Shown: positions 31,871 through 43,600 of the stretch, in pieces
Layout of the letters: every line of letters starts with the position of its first letter
Position numbering within the stretch: position 1 is the first letter of the stretch
Assembly (NCBI GenBank): GCA_014529385.2
Contig: CM043953.1
Coordinates: 71,089,372 to 71,153,371 of the forward strand
Direction: 5' to 3'
Origin: Adiantum capillus-veneris
Taxonomy: Eukaryota > Streptophyta > Polypodiopsida > Polypodiales > Pteridaceae
DNA length: 64,000 nt
The notes under the pieces: generated by a model
The model's input: only the letters and a program-made list of their open reading frames with translations
Databases searched by the model: none
Told to the model about the DNA's origin: nothing
Program-made: the position numbers and the translations under genes

Positions 31871-34259
31871 AGACAGAGAGCTCGGACATGCAGGATTCTC
31901 CTGCTGACATAGTGGCCTCAGAACTAGCTCCGCTTAGTTGTTTCTTTCTCTCGCCTTGCTACAGCGAGAGAGGAGGAGCAACGTCTCAGACGGGGCGTTG
32001 CTTCCTTGCAGAGGATGCAGGAGCAGCATCCAGACAGTCCTTGATTGGAGGAGCAGTTATAGCAAGCTCACGAGGAGCTTGTTAGCACAGAGGAGCGGCG
32101 CCATGAGTTTGCTTTCCATCGACATGCATCTCAGTGGGCACAGGTGGGTGACAGAGTGACTGGTGCTTTCTTCTAAGGCAGTGGGACCTCGGCATTCGCA
32201 TCCCAGTCTTTCTTCTAAGGCAGTGGGACCTCGGCATTCGCATGCCAAGGTCAATCAATTGAGGAGGCCCGACGAGTCAGTTGCTTCTGAGCCAGAGGAC
32301 ATGCGTGCACTTGCTACTAACTTTTACCGTGAGTTACTGTCTGCAGAGCCTCAGTCAGAGCGTTAGGATGCATGCAGGGAGCAGGTGTGGGCACAGATGC
32401 CTTGCCTTGTGACTGAGAGATGCGTCAGAGACTTGAGCTGCCACTTCAGCTTGAGGAGTTGCACACGGCTCTTAGTGCACTCCCCCGTGCTAGCTATCCA
32501 GGTGAGGATGGCTTGACTCCCAATTTTTTCTTGGAGTACTAGGACTTGCTTGGCCCAGATCTCTGTAGTGCTTTTCAGTATATCTTGCACACAAGAGTGA
32601 TGCCTGACAGCATGAGTGAGAGTCTGATCTACCTCATTCCCAAGGAGGGTGGCTCCTTTCTTCTCGATTTTGAGAAGGCATACAACAGAGTTGACTGGGA
32701 CTTTCTAGAGGGCACTCTACGCAGGATGGGCTTCTCAGATGCTTGGATCAGAGGGGTGTCAGCTTTGTACAGAGAGGCACACAGTCAGGTACTTTTGGCA
32801 GGAGGTAGAGGAGATCGTTTCATGCTCACACGTTCGGTCAGACAGGGCTGTCCTATTGCCCCCTTCCTCTTTCTGTTCTATGCTGAGGCAATGAGCAGGT
32901 TTTTGGTGTCGCAACAGGTTGGTCTACAGGGCTTAGCACTCCCTATTCGGGGAGATGAGCTACTGGACGTTGAGTTTGCTGACGACTCAGCCTTGTACTT
33001 GGATGGCCAAGAGGCCAACCTTCACAGCTGTTAGCAAGCTCTTGAGACCTTCTGTTGTGCATCTGGCGCACTCATCAACTGGAGAAAGACAGTGGCTTTC
33101 TCGGTTGGCAGTGCCCCTGTACCCGATTGGATGCCAGGTGAGGGTTTTAGGTGGATTCCCCTAGGGACTGCAGTTCGGTACTTGGGCCGTTAGGTTGGTT
33201 TGGACTTATCTCCCGAGCAGCAGATTGCTCTCCTCCTCCTGTCTATCAGAAGGAAGTTGTTAAATTGGAGCTCCGCACGACTTTCTTTGGCTGGCAGAGT
33301 TGTATTGGCCAACCATGTGTTGTTGGCTACTATGTGGTACATCACTTCTTGCTGGATCTTCTCGAGTTCTTGTACCAGCCAGGTAGAGAGGCTGATCAGG
33401 AACTTCCTTTGGTCAGGGCGTGACACTCAGACAGCCCGGGCCAAAGTGGCTTGCAGGTCATCACTCTTCCTTGTTCATAGGGAGGGCTTGGGATCATCGA
33501 CCCAACACAGCAGAGCAGAGCCCTTCTTGGGAAGTTCATCGTCCGAGGACTTCTTCCAAGTGAGGAACCCTAGAAGGAGTTCTTGCTAGAGCGGCTTCGT
33601 GCTCAGGTGCCTCAGGCAGGAGGCCCCTGGCAACCTTCTCAAAGAGATGCGCAAAGTTGGTTTGAGCAGGAGACTGGAGGACAGCTTCGCTGTGGGTTTG
33701 CTTCGATCTTGGGAGACCTTGTGACGAGGCCTGGAGCAACGGTAGCCTACTTGCACGGAGGAGCGCCTACGATAGCCCCTTGTTTGAAACCCCATGGTTA
33801 GCACTCAGAGAGACCACTTGGTTGGTAGTCGGCATCATGTTTCCTGAGGTCCCATGGTAGCGGGTCCAGCACGCTCCTTGGGTGAGTGGTTACAGTTTTC
33901 AGGCTTGTCAGAAGAGCTGCAAGATTTTCAGCTTCAAGGCATGAGAGGGGTGCAGAGCATGTGCCAGGACATCTCAGAGGCAGTTCCAACTGAGTGGCTC
34001 ACACCTCTCGAGTCAGCAACGCCCAAATAGATGGGAGCCTTCACGTGATTGGAGGTTCTCATCTCAGTTCGGGCTTGCTCAGAGACTGTTCCCTCCCTGT
34101 TTTTCGAGTTATAGGGTGAGGGACGCTTACAGCGAGTTGCAGTAGAGGCCCCGCAGGTGGCAGAGTGTTGTTTTCAAAGGATCCGAGTGGTGGGCATTTG
34201 TGGGAGGACTTGTGTCATCGATCATGACCCAGCTGCTCTTGAGACTGGACATTGGAGAC
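31871..34259 (+). pseudogene. LINE-2 ORF2 reverse transcriptase and connection
   Basis: 32546-33034 holds ESLIYLIPKEGG, then LLDFEKAYNRVDWDFL, RQGCPIAPFLF and the catalytic FADDSALYL. The first two are directly adjacent, whereas LINE RTs normally have about 80 residues between them, so a deletion of roughly 240 bp is inferred near 32651. 33200-34259 is the thumb/connection region, parallel to LINE-1 but with more stops. A 42-bp in-frame tandem duplication lies at about 32168-32251. Confidence 0.9.
32168..32251 (+). repeat. 42-bp tandem duplication in LINE-2
   Basis: Two adjacent copies, each starting TTCTTCTAAGGCAGTGGGAC; the difference is confined to the end of the unit. Confidence 0.85.
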
Positions 34260-34486
34260 TGTTGGAAATAGGGTTGCAAAGAAACACACACAGCTTGGAG
34301 AAGACGAAGGAAGCTCAAGGCACACAATAGAGAGTGTGTTACTTAGTGTGCAATGGAAAGATAGATAGCCCTAGAGTGATGGGCATATATACAATGCACG
34401 GGGGAAAAAACCTCCTAAATAGGGAAAAAATGCCCCGGCGGTCCAAGTGTGTTCACACACATCACTACCACATGTATATGGTAACA
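34260..34486 (-). repeat. Copia-2 3' LTR
   Basis: 227 bp, TGTTGG...GGTAACA on the plus strand. Sense strand is minus. Confidence 0.95.
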
Positions 34487-34494
34487 AATGATAA

Positions 34495-34505
34495 ATCCCC
34501 CCCTG
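34495..34505 (-). other. Copia-2 polypurine tract
   Basis: On the minus strand CCAGGGGGGGATTTATCATT leads into the 3' LTR. The seven-G run (34497-34503) is the likely plus-strand primer. Confidence 0.7.
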
Positions 34506-34569
34506 GAGTGATGCGGTGAACGAGAGCTGGCACATGAGTAAAGGGAAGTGCCATGCCCTGAGGACAGGA

Positions 34570-37347
34570 TCAGTCCACAAAGGGAAGTAAGCCCAAAGCT
34601 TTGCGGAAAGCTTCAAGCTTCTCACGAGACAATGCCTTTGTGAAAAGATCTGCAAGGTTGTCCTGTGTTGGCACATAAGCCAAGTTGATCTCTCCTGCTG
34701 AGAGCCTCTCCCTGACATAGTGGTAATGCACCTCAATGTGCTTTGTGCGAGCATGAAAAACTGGGTTCCTCGCAACTGCCAATGCGCTCTAACTGTCAGT
34801 GTAGATAGTGTTGGCAGTGTCCTGTCCAACACCCAAATCAACCATAAGGCGTCTGAGCCATACACACTCAATCGTAGCTGTGAAGACTGCCCTGTACTCA
34901 GCCTCACAACTCGAAGTGGCCACAGTAGGTTGCTTCTTGCTCAACCATGATATACATGAACTGCCAAGCATGAAACAAAAACCACTTGTGGACACTCGCG
35001 TGTCAAAACAACCAGCCCAATCTGAGTCCGAAAAAGCATGTAAGTTTGGCAGCAATGATCCCCCCTTGGGATAAAACAAGCCAAGAAGTAAAGTGCCACT
35101 AAGGTAGCGGAAAATCCTCTTGACAGTCTGCCAATGCTTAGACCCTGGGCTATGCATAAATCTGCTGACTTGTGAGACTGCAAACTGAATATCCGGCCTC
35201 GTGTTGCATACATAAATGAGGCAGCCAACAGCAGTTTGGTAAAGAGTCACATCAGCAGGATCGCCAGCATCATGTAGACTCAACTTCAAACCTGTTTCCA
35301 TGGGAGTGGCAATAGGTTTGCAATCCTCAAGTCCAAACTTACATAGCAATGTCTCTATGTAACTTTTCTGACACAAGGCAATACCACCATCACACTGCTT
35401 AAACTGTATACCCAAGTAATGATGCAACAGCCCCAAATCTTTCACCTTGAAAGTAGCATTCAAATCAGCCTTAAATTCAGCAATATGTCTCTCATTTGGT
35501 CCAGTGATCAGCAAATCATCAACATAAAGAACCACAATGAGAAATACATCATCCTCACGCTTTACATACAATGTGCTTTCTGTTGGACTGTTACAAAAGC
35601 CTCGTTTCACCAAATGAGTATCAGCTTTCTCATACCAAGCACGAGGAGATTGCTTCAACCCATACAAAGCCTTCTTACATCTGCACACTTTGTCCTCTTG
35701 TCCTTTTATGACAAAACCGCGAGGCTGCGTTACATAAACTTCCTCAAATATGTCAACATTCAAGAAAGCAGTAACAATGTCTGATTGATGTACATCCCAA
35801 CCAAAATGAGCTGCCAATGCACATAGAAAACGCACAGTAGTCATACGACAAGTGGGAGCAAAAGTCTCTTCATAATCTATGCCTTTTTGCTGTGCATAAC
35901 CCTTTGCAACAAGTCGAGCCTTATGGCGATCGATCTCACCATCCGGCTTGCATTTCAACTTGTAAACCCACTTTGTACCAATGGCCTTTTTGCCAGGAGG
36001 CAAATCACATAAAGTCCATGTGTCATTCTCTATAAGTGCATCATATTCTGATTGCATGGCAGCCATCCAATTTTCCAAATTCTGTTCTTCATCAAAAGAC
36101 AGAGGCTCCTCAACATCATGTAAACTAGACACAGCCAAAGCATAACAATCTGATGCATAAGATGCATGGCGAGATCCTGAACGAGTACGACTAGACACAG
36201 GTGCATCCAATTTACTGTCACGCAAAGTGTGCACCAGCCATTTTGGCATACCTCTAGCCAACTCATTTTCAGCCCTTTCCTCATCAAGTACATCATGTAA
36301 ATCTGCATCAGTAATAGGCTGATCCAAAACATTTTCAGAAACCCCCATAGGCTGTACATTTGCCTCATTGGAACTTACATTCGTATTTCCACCATTGAAA
36401 AGAGGCAACAAAGTGTCATAAATGTCCTGTGAGCTTACATTACTGTCTCTAGTACATGACAGCAAGGGCTGAACAGAATCTTCCACAAACACTACATCCC
36501 GAGAAACCAGAATACGTTTTGTTTGCGGATGATACAACCTGTAACCTTTGCTTTCAGCACTATAACCAACAAAAATACATTTGACAGCCTTATCATCCAA
36601 TTTTCTGCGCTGCACTTGTGGCACCAAAGCATATACCAAACAGTCAAAAACACGCATGTGCTCAATAGAAGGCTTTCTATCATACCAAGCTTCATATGGA
36701 GTAATAGACTGCAAAGCTTTCGTAGGACACCTGTTAAGTACATAAGTGGCACACATGATGGCCTCAAGCCAAAAAGAATGCGGTAAAGCTTGACTTTTGA
36801 CCATACATCGTGCCATTTCCGTCAGTGACCTGTTTTTCCTCTCAGCAACACCATTTTGCTGAGGTGTGTAAGGCACTGTACATTGGTGTTTTATCCCACG
36901 ACTAGCCAGAAATGCATTAAATTCATGAGACACATACTCCCCCCCTCGATCAGAACGGAGGGTGCCCATAGTACATTTCGAGACATTTTCAGCCATAGCC
37001 AGAAATTGTTTGAAGCACATAAAAACTTCGGACTTCGCTTTAAGCGGAAATACCCATGCATGCCTGGAGTAATCACCAATGAAAGTCACGAAGTACAGGT
37101 AATTGCCCAAGGACGAAGTTTGCATGGGCCCACAACCATCACTATGCACAAGCTGCAAACTGCATGTGGCCCGAACTGAACCATCCTTTGGAAATTTAGA
37201 ACGCTGCATCTTACCCAAAATACAACCTTCACAAACATGTTTGACAGGTACTTCAAGACGTGGCAAAGAAGCAACCATATCAGATTTCTGCAAACGCAGC
37301 AAACCGGCAAAATTCAGATGACCAAACGTGCATGCCAAATTTTGCAT
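34570..37347 (-). pseudogene. pol: Copia-2 integrase, RT and RNase H
   Basis: One open frame of about 850 codons. First comes a pre-integrase zinc region (FGHLNF, then CEGCILGK). The integrase has all three catalytic-acid blocks: LVHSDGCGPM, TLRSDRGGEYVS and QNGVAERKNRS. The RT has ETFAPTCRMTTVRFL, TAFLNVDIFEEVYVTQPRGF and the catalytic YVDDLLITG. The RNase H has FSDSDWAGC and SCEAEYRAV. A TAG at 34787-34789 stops the frame near the end of RNase H; the remaining ~70 codons (to 34570) continue in frame. At the 5' end a one-base shift near 37345 separates it from gag-protease. IN before RT is the copia order. Confidence 0.95.
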
Positions 37348-38854
37348 CTAAAATAGCCCTTGAATCTGCAACAGCATTTGCAAAATTTTGTCTACACTTG
37401 TCATACAAAGTGAGCTTATACAGCCCACGGCACAAAAGCCCAGATGCAACAATTTCATCACCAAAACTGAGATCATGAACTGTACATCTGTCATCCACAA
37501 ATTTGACTACAAGTCCAAGTCTAGCAAGTGCGGATACAGACAAGAGATTCTTCTTGATCCCAGGTACATAAAGTGCATCAACAAGTGTGAAGGAGCTGCC
37601 ATTAGCAGCAGTGAGCACAATCTTTCCAACTCCCTGAACTGGATAAGAGGCGTTGTCGACACAAGTGACTGAATTCCCATAAGGGACAGACTCAAGAGAG
37701 GTAAACAATTCACGATGTGAGGTAATGTGCTTTGTAGCACCACTGTCGAAATACCACACATGTGGATCTACAGCAAGTGACAAGCATGCATCATGGACAA
37801 CAGGATTGTAAGTGCACTCTGCACTAAAAGCCCATTCTGCATCAACATCAGCAACACGATCTCCTTTCACAGAAGACTCAACAATGGCTGCATTTGTAGT
37901 GGAACCAGCATTTGCAGTGGAACCACCCTCTTTCTTCTTAGCCTCTTTGGCCTTCAACTTAGGACACGACTTGATCAAGTAATCATTTGCTTTACAAAAA
38001 TGGCAACGCATCTTCTTTTTGCCCTTATCACCAGAATTGCCAGACGAAGTACTGCCAGCAGAAGCATTAGGAACAGAATTTTTGCCACTCGCAGCAGAAC
38101 CATAAGAAGTGGCTGTATTACTGTTACCACTCTTTCTTTGAGAAGCAATAAAAGCTTGTTCAACTGCACGCTGCCTAGTCCTGTTTTTTCTAGAAAGTGA
38201 CTCTTGCAACAGCAATGTGCATAATGCATCAAACTTGACAACTTCTAGATTTCCTTGGGTCATAAGTCTCCAAGTACTAGCAAAAGTCTGGTAAGAATCT
38301 GGTAAGGCATCAAGAACAGTCTGCACAAGGGAACTGTCTGAAATGACTTCACCTGCAGAAATAAGTTGCTCATTGATATCCTTGACACTAGCAAGGAAAG
38401 TGTCCATATCATCTTCCTCATGCATAATCTTCGACTCCAGCTCTTTACGCAGCAAAGCAATTTTAGCCTCATTGCGGCTTGCATAAAGACCTGCTAAAAT
38501 ATCCCAAGCCTGTTTTGCAGATTTTGCTAAGCGGATGTGAGGAACAATGGTGCGCTTCAGAGACAACGCAATCAATGCATGAGCCTACGCATCCTTAACA
38601 TCCCAACGAGCTTGTTCTGCCGTAGGAAAAACAACTCTAATAGCTGCAATCCTTGCAGCAAGACCTACAACATCTTCAACATCGCCTAAATCTTCAGAAC
38701 CAGGACGTACATCAATGCCATGCACAATGGTCCAGACACCCTTTGACACAAGAACATGTTGCATCATATAAGCCCACATAGGGTAGTTGTCCCCATCCAA
38801 CCTGTCCTCAGCAGCAAACATCTTGAACATATATGTGTTGTTATTGTCAGCCAT
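37345..38854 (-). pseudogene. gag: Copia-2 gag and protease
   Basis: Start ATG at 38854 (MADNNNTYMFKMF). The N-terminal gag has DGDNYPMWAYMMQHVLVSKG; a TAG at 38585-38587 interrupts an otherwise open frame. The core has KELESKIMHEEDDMDTFLAS and DALPDSYQTFASTWRLM. The zinc knuckle CHFCKANDYLIKSC has Tyr where the metal-binding His should be; copia-1 keeps His there. The protease shows WYFDSGATKHIT (Asp-Ser-Gly). The frame ends by a shift near 37345 into integrase. Confidence 0.95.
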
Positions 38855-39195
38855 GGTAAATGCTACACCTGATGTGAAAACTGCCCGAAAATAGGAGAAA
38901 TGGAGCGGGAACAACCTATGCTATATAGCACAAACCGTAGAAGACTATAAGGCACCTGTTATGCAGAAAACGGCACTGACAGAAATTCAATGACGAAATA
39001 GTCTGTGTAGTACTACCTGTAGTGGAAACGGAGGCCAAAATGAGCCCAAATCAAAATTCTAAGCAGCCCAAGCTCTTCGAGCTTTCTCAAAATATTTGTC
39101 GACCTGCGAACGCTTGCCAAAGCTCACTGAAATCGGAGAAAGTGAGCAGGCGTGTGCTGGAGCAACTGGCGACTAAGCCCGGGAGGACGTGACCT

Positions 39196-39207
39196 GCTCT
39201 GATACCA
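39196..39207 (-). other. Copia-2 primer binding site
   Basis: Minus-strand TGGTATCAGAGC, three bases after the 5' LTR, is the standard plant initiator-Met tRNA complement. Confidence 0.95.
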
Positions 39208-39209
39208 AT

Positions 39210-39451
39210 TGTTGGAATTAGGGTTGCAGAGAAACACACACAGCTTGGAGAAGACGAAGGAAGCTCAAGGCACACAATAGAGAGTGACACAATAGAGAGT
39301 GTGCTACTTAGTGTGCAATGGAAAGATAGATAGCCCTAGAGTGATGGGCGTATATACAATGCACGGGGAAAAAAACCTCCTAAAGAGGGAAAAAATGCCC
39401 CGGCGGTCCTAGTGTGTTCACACACATTACTACCACATGTATATGGTGACA
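39210..39451 (-). repeat. Copia-2 5' LTR
   Basis: 242 bp, TGTTGG...GGTGACA on the plus strand. It matches the 3' LTR except for about nine substitutions and a 15-bp internal duplication (ACACAATAGAGAGTG region, near 39270-39300). A TATATA box on the minus strand (complement at 39351-39356) is the likely promoter. Confidence 0.95.
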
Positions 39452-39456
39452 GAGAC

Positions 39457-40190
39457 TGTGGGCTTGGGAGTGTTGTCCACTTGCATGGGTACAATGGGTT
39501 CCTGGAGAGTGGCTTTGGAGGGATCCTTTCTCTTCTGCAGACCACCCAGGTGTCCGTTTCTTTCAGTACACTGTTCGACTGGGACATCACATACTGGCAG
39601 CACAGAGAGAGGCTCGCCCTGCTGCAGCACCTCATTCGTAGGAGGAGAGTCTCACAGTTGAGTTCTTGGCAGCTTTTGGGAGAGGTTGTGGGACTTCAGA
39701 CAACCGAGGCGAGTCACTTTGTTTCAGTGGCTGGTCGCACGCAGAGCTACAGCAGTTGGGAGTTGGCTGATGCATAGTGGTCTATCAGTCGCATGCGCAG
39801 CTTGTGACCATCTTGTGGAGAGTCAGCGTCACTGTCTTTGGGACTGTCCCTTGGCACAGCAGGTGTGGCTTCGTGTTCTTCGGCTGATGCCTGCTCTTTC
39901 CACGGCTCGGCAGTACACTTGGGGGGCAGCTGCTTGGTTCACAATCACGGGTCCGACACTTCAGTTTGAGCTATCTTCCACCAGCAGGATGATAGTGATG
40001 CAGGGGGGGCGACCTGAACTCCACACTACCACAGAGCTTACTCCACAGGAGTGGTGAGAGAGAGGAGTGATGGGAGCTCATTAGTGGCCTGACACTCTGG
40101 TTCATCTGGCGGGCCCGTTGCTTCCGCATCTTTGAGGCTCGCCCTGTACCTCCAGCAGAGACTGTTCGCGATCTTTGGTTAGAGCTGATC
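39457..40190 (+). pseudogene. LINE-2, part 2 (ORF2 C-terminus)
   Basis: Resumes LINE-2 after copia-2 and aligns with LINE-1 from about 20600 onward: WAWECCPLA, then SSADHPGV and a decayed zinc-binding region, in several frames. The counterparts of the LINE-1 C-terminal block and 3' end stop at about 40190, where gypsy-B LTR sequence takes over. The 3' ~450 bp and poly(A) are missing. Confidence 0.9.
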
Positions 40191-40280
40191 CACATCAGCA
40201 ATTGTTCCGCGTTTCACGGGGCTGTCCAGCTGCACATTCCAGGGGTGTATCGAGTCATGCCACGTCACCGGTTTGTGACA
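40188..40280 (-). repeat. Gypsy-B 3' LTR remnant
   Basis: Matches the right ~93 bp of the 5' LTR (46738-46828), both ending TTTGTGACA on the plus strand. It is fused to LINE-2 at a short shared sequence, TGATCCAC(A). Confidence 0.85.
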
Positions 40281-40294
40281 TACCCCCCTCTTGA
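40281..40294 (-). other. Gypsy-B polypurine tract
   Basis: Minus-strand CAAGAGGGGGGTA directly precedes the TGTCACAAACC start of the 3' LTR. Confidence 0.75.
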
Positions 40295-40855
40295 AAGCAT
40301 TGTAATCGCCCTCGATTACGCCTGCAAAACAGACAGAGGCCATAAACTGTCTTAGCAGACACTGACAGTTAGTACCGACGCACTAGGAACACACATCTAG
40401 CACATGTACCAATCGACAGTCACATCACAGGACATCACATGACAAATCAGAGTCAAAAATTCATTCGGATCTCAGACCATGATTAATCGGCAACGTATTT
40501 AGCAATCGCATCTAGATCCACTCGGGACCTCATACATACCAGATTAACTAATCTTTATTGCAATCACGTCTATCGAGATCTTTCATACCGAAATGCTGCA
40601 GTCATTTTCGTCTATCAGTTCCTGCACTAAAATAAGTCAAGAACAAGTCAGTATCGGGAATTCCAGTTCATAAAGTCATATAGCAGAATACTGTCAGCCC
40701 ACAGTATCCCAGAAAGTCAAAAGAGACATCAGTGACTTTAGTATCAAAGATGAGGGCAATCTATTGACAAAGGAGTGGAGCGACTCCCCTCTCATGCATA
40801 CTTGCTGCACCAAATTCCGCCCAAGCTGAGTTTGGGGTTCCATTTGGAATAGACT

Positions 40856-41958
40856 ATGCTAAACCAAATGCTTCGAGGTAAAGATTCACAATCCAAGGAG
40901 TATCTGCCAAGTTCTCCTCCTCCATTCACTTCGCATCCAATGCGAAGTAGGTCTTGAATTTAACAAAGAACTGCCTTATCGCTTTACCTTTTATTTTTCT
41001 ATCTTTCTGTGCCAATATCTGGTGTGGAACGAATATCTCTTCGTTTTCCTCCACTTCGGGTTGCTCATGAGGCTCCCTATCATCGGGCACATCGCCTTTA
41101 AAAGGCTTCAAGAGACTCACATGAAAAAGATTGTGAATTCTTCAAGTATCGGGCAGCTTCAGTCTAAAGGAGACATCATTTATCTTTCAGAAGAATCTGG
41201 AAAGGTCCATAGTATCTCATGCAAAGCTTTCGAGAAAGCCGTTCCTTTCCCTTTTTCTTTCTCAGGCGTGCCTTCCCAAAATGTAAGAGCACCCAATCGT
41301 TCTCCTTCAATTTCAAATCGTGACGATGTTGATCTACTGCCTTTCTCTGAGATTTTTCCAAAGCCTTCCGGACCAAGTCCAAGTCCCTCGTGAACTGGTC
41401 AGCTTCAAAGAAAAATCTTGTCTTTTGTGCTAAGCGTGGACCCTTCATAGCAAATTCAATAATCTCAAATAGCACCTTCCCTATCAAAGAGTTAATCGTG
41501 TTTCTATAAGCATATTCCACCAAAGGTAAAAACCTTTTCCCATGAAGTCTTCAGATCCAAAGAAGAAGACTTCAACAAAATCTGGTACTACTAAATTAGC
41601 AATCTCTGATTGCCCGTCAGTCTGCGGGTGAAACGATGACGAGAACTCCAACCGCGTGCCAATGTTCTCCCAAATAGCCTTCCAAAACAAACTCGAGAAT
41701 CTGGGATCTCTGTCGGAAACAATCGTCTCAGACATGCCATGTAATCTGAAGATCTGGACCATAAACAATCGTGCCCACGCTGTGTTTTCGGGAGATCAAA
41801 AATGAAATCCATTGCAATACTTTTTCAGGGGCGGGTGGGTATGGGTAAAGGCTGTAACAATCCCTGTGCTTTATGCCTGTCAACACTTGACCTTCTAGCA
41901 TACCAAGCAACTGCGTACAAAAATCGTCCACGCCCTTCTTGAGTCTCGGCCAAAAGGA
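40856..41958 (-). pseudogene. pol: Gypsy-B integrase and chromo-like end
   Basis: Starts abruptly in the zinc region (FWPRLKKGVDDFC) beside LTR-C. Then come the first catalytic region (MDFIFDLPKTQ), the second (ETIVSDRDPRFSSLFW) and the third (FHPQTDGQSEIAN), so the DDE residues are readable though in shifted frames. The C-terminal part has WVLLHFGKARLRKKKGKE and a chromodomain-like tail near 40926-41060 (EIFVPHQILAQ, then FVKFKTYF), with a stop where Trp is expected. The frame ends near 40856. Confidence 0.9.
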
Positions 41959-42433
41959 GTATCAAACTTGGACACTCCAAGTCAAGATTCTACCGCGACG
42001 CAGTAGAGATTCACTTCAAAACAGTATACAAATGATTCGACACGGCCCAACAGAATTTCGTGCCTAGAGGTATTGGCCCCAAAGACTGGCGCCCCTTTCG
42101 ATATTTCTTTTTATATTAATCTTCGAGCAAAGTACAACTCCCGCAGGTGCTCTCTCTCAGACTCTGCATCCAGATGCTCTGCAGAGGGAGCCCCCTTGGG
42201 TTTCTTGTAAAGGTTACAAGGGCTGCTAAAAGCAGAGCCCCAAAAGCTTCAAAATCAAAAGCTTCGACTTAAAAGCATTTAAAAATAAAGCAACTTGACT
42301 CAAAAGCTGCCAAAATTCAGCCACGCAATTTCAGCCCTGCTTTTGCGTAGAAAAAGCAGGTCCGTACAGCTCAGCCACGTCAGCACTGCAGCGCCGCAAT
42401 TTACGGGTCCGTACAGCATACCACGTCAGCACA
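41959..42433 (-). repeat. Solo LTR-C inside gypsy-B
   Basis: About 475 bp. Its left part (41961-42150) matches 17538-17726. The minus-strand TATAAAAAG box and GGGGCGCC block lie near 42075-42110. The minus-strand start TGTGCTGACGTGG is at 42433. Left and right flanks are not adjacent parts of gypsy-B: RT C-terminus, RNase H and integrase N-terminus are missing, so a deletion of about 1 kb accompanied or followed insertion. Exact ends are uncertain by a few bases. Confidence 0.75.
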
Positions 42434-43600
42434 GAAGGTACCCACGAAGTTTCTATGTGGTCTAAAAATTCTGTCCATCATTCTATTAAATGTGGCAGGA
42501 GCATTTGTGAGACCAAATGGCATGACAAGAAACTCATAGAGACCAAATGTTGTCCTGAACGCAGTCTTATGGACATCTTCTGGTCTAATGCGTATCTGAT
42601 GATACCCGCTCTTTAGGTCTATTCTTGTAAACAATGATGCTCCCTCAAGCCGATCAAGAATGTCATCTATCCTCGGTATGGGGAACCTGTTCTTGATAGT
42701 ATTCTTATTCAAGGCGCGATAGTCAATGCACATGCGACATGAACCATCCTTCTTCTGCACTAAGAGTACAGGCGAACAAAAAGGGGATGAACTGGGCTGA
42801 ATCAGCCCCATCTCTAAAAGCTCGTTGACTTGACCCATAATCTCTTTCAGCTGGGCTGCACTAACCCTGTACGGTGGTCTATTTGGTGGACTAGAACCTG
42901 GCACAAGATCTATAGTATGATCCTCAGGTCTCTCAGGAGGTAACTCCCCTGGCAAAGAGTCCGAAAAACAATCACTGAAACCACTCAAAAAAGTTGACTT
43001 GTCTTTATCTAAGGTAGACAAATTAGATACAACTTGAGGTACTTCTTTTGCAAAGATCAAGTACGCAGAAAGATGATTCTTTATTACAGATGAAATAGCA
43101 GAAGCAGAAACAATTGGAACAGACTCGCCTTTAAGCTTTACATCAAGGACATGAGTCTTTCCTCTATGTACAAGGGTAATCTTTTTGTTGTAAGTATCCA
43201 CCATAGCATGCAACCTGTAACACCATGGGATACCCAATAACACATCACAGCCCTCAAGCGGCATAATATGAAATTCTTCCACATCCACATAGCTCTGAAT
43301 GTGCAGACGAACCTTTCCCAGAATGGGAGTAACAGGCTCTGAATGTCCTGGGCATGCCAAACCTGCTTCGCCTATCATACCCATCTCCTCTGCACGAATG
43401 CCCAACTTTGATGCCAATTCTGGTGATATGAAATTTGCAGGGGCTCCTGGATCAAAGAAAACCAGCACTGTCTGGTCTCTAACTTTGCCCCAAGCTCTGC
43501 ACAGCTCCGTGGCATCTGTGTTTGGCTGATCTCCAACCAAATCTGGAACAAGTCCTGCACTCGCCTTTGGCTTATTCCCTTTATGGTCTAACTTGTCATC
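42434..43600 (-). pseudogene. pol: Gypsy-B protease and partial RT
   Basis: Continuous with gag in one frame (44188 down to 42434). The protease has [19 protein letters not shown], with Asp-Pro-Gly in place of the usual Asp-Ser/Thr-Gly, and a later [11 protein letters not shown] block. The RT has [43 protein letters not shown] and [12 protein letters not shown]. It stops at HRNFVGTF, just before the catalytic Asp-Asp, because LTR-C intervenes. Confidence 0.95.

Larger units (their letters stand above)
29205..34259 (+). mobile_element. LINE-2, part 1 (5' portion)
   Basis: Non-LTR element with ORF1 and ORF2, the same family as LINE-1. It is split at 34259 by copia-2; the rest continues at 39457-40190. 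The 5' start abuts LTR-A without an obvious TSD, and the 3' end and poly(A) are lost at the gypsy-B junction. Confidence 0.9.
34260..39451 (-). mobile_element. Copia-2, near-complete Ty1/copia element (minus)
   Basis: 5192 bp with LTRs at both ends, an initiator-Met primer site, a polypurine tract and a 5-bp TSD, GAGAC, at 34255-34259 and 39452-39456. Removing it rejoins LINE-2 in register with LINE-1. The coding region has only three visible breaks: a stop in gag, a frameshift between protease and integrase, and a stop in RNase H. By eye the two LTRs differ at about nine positions plus a 15-bp duplication, so insertion is fairly recent but not new. Confidence 0.95.
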
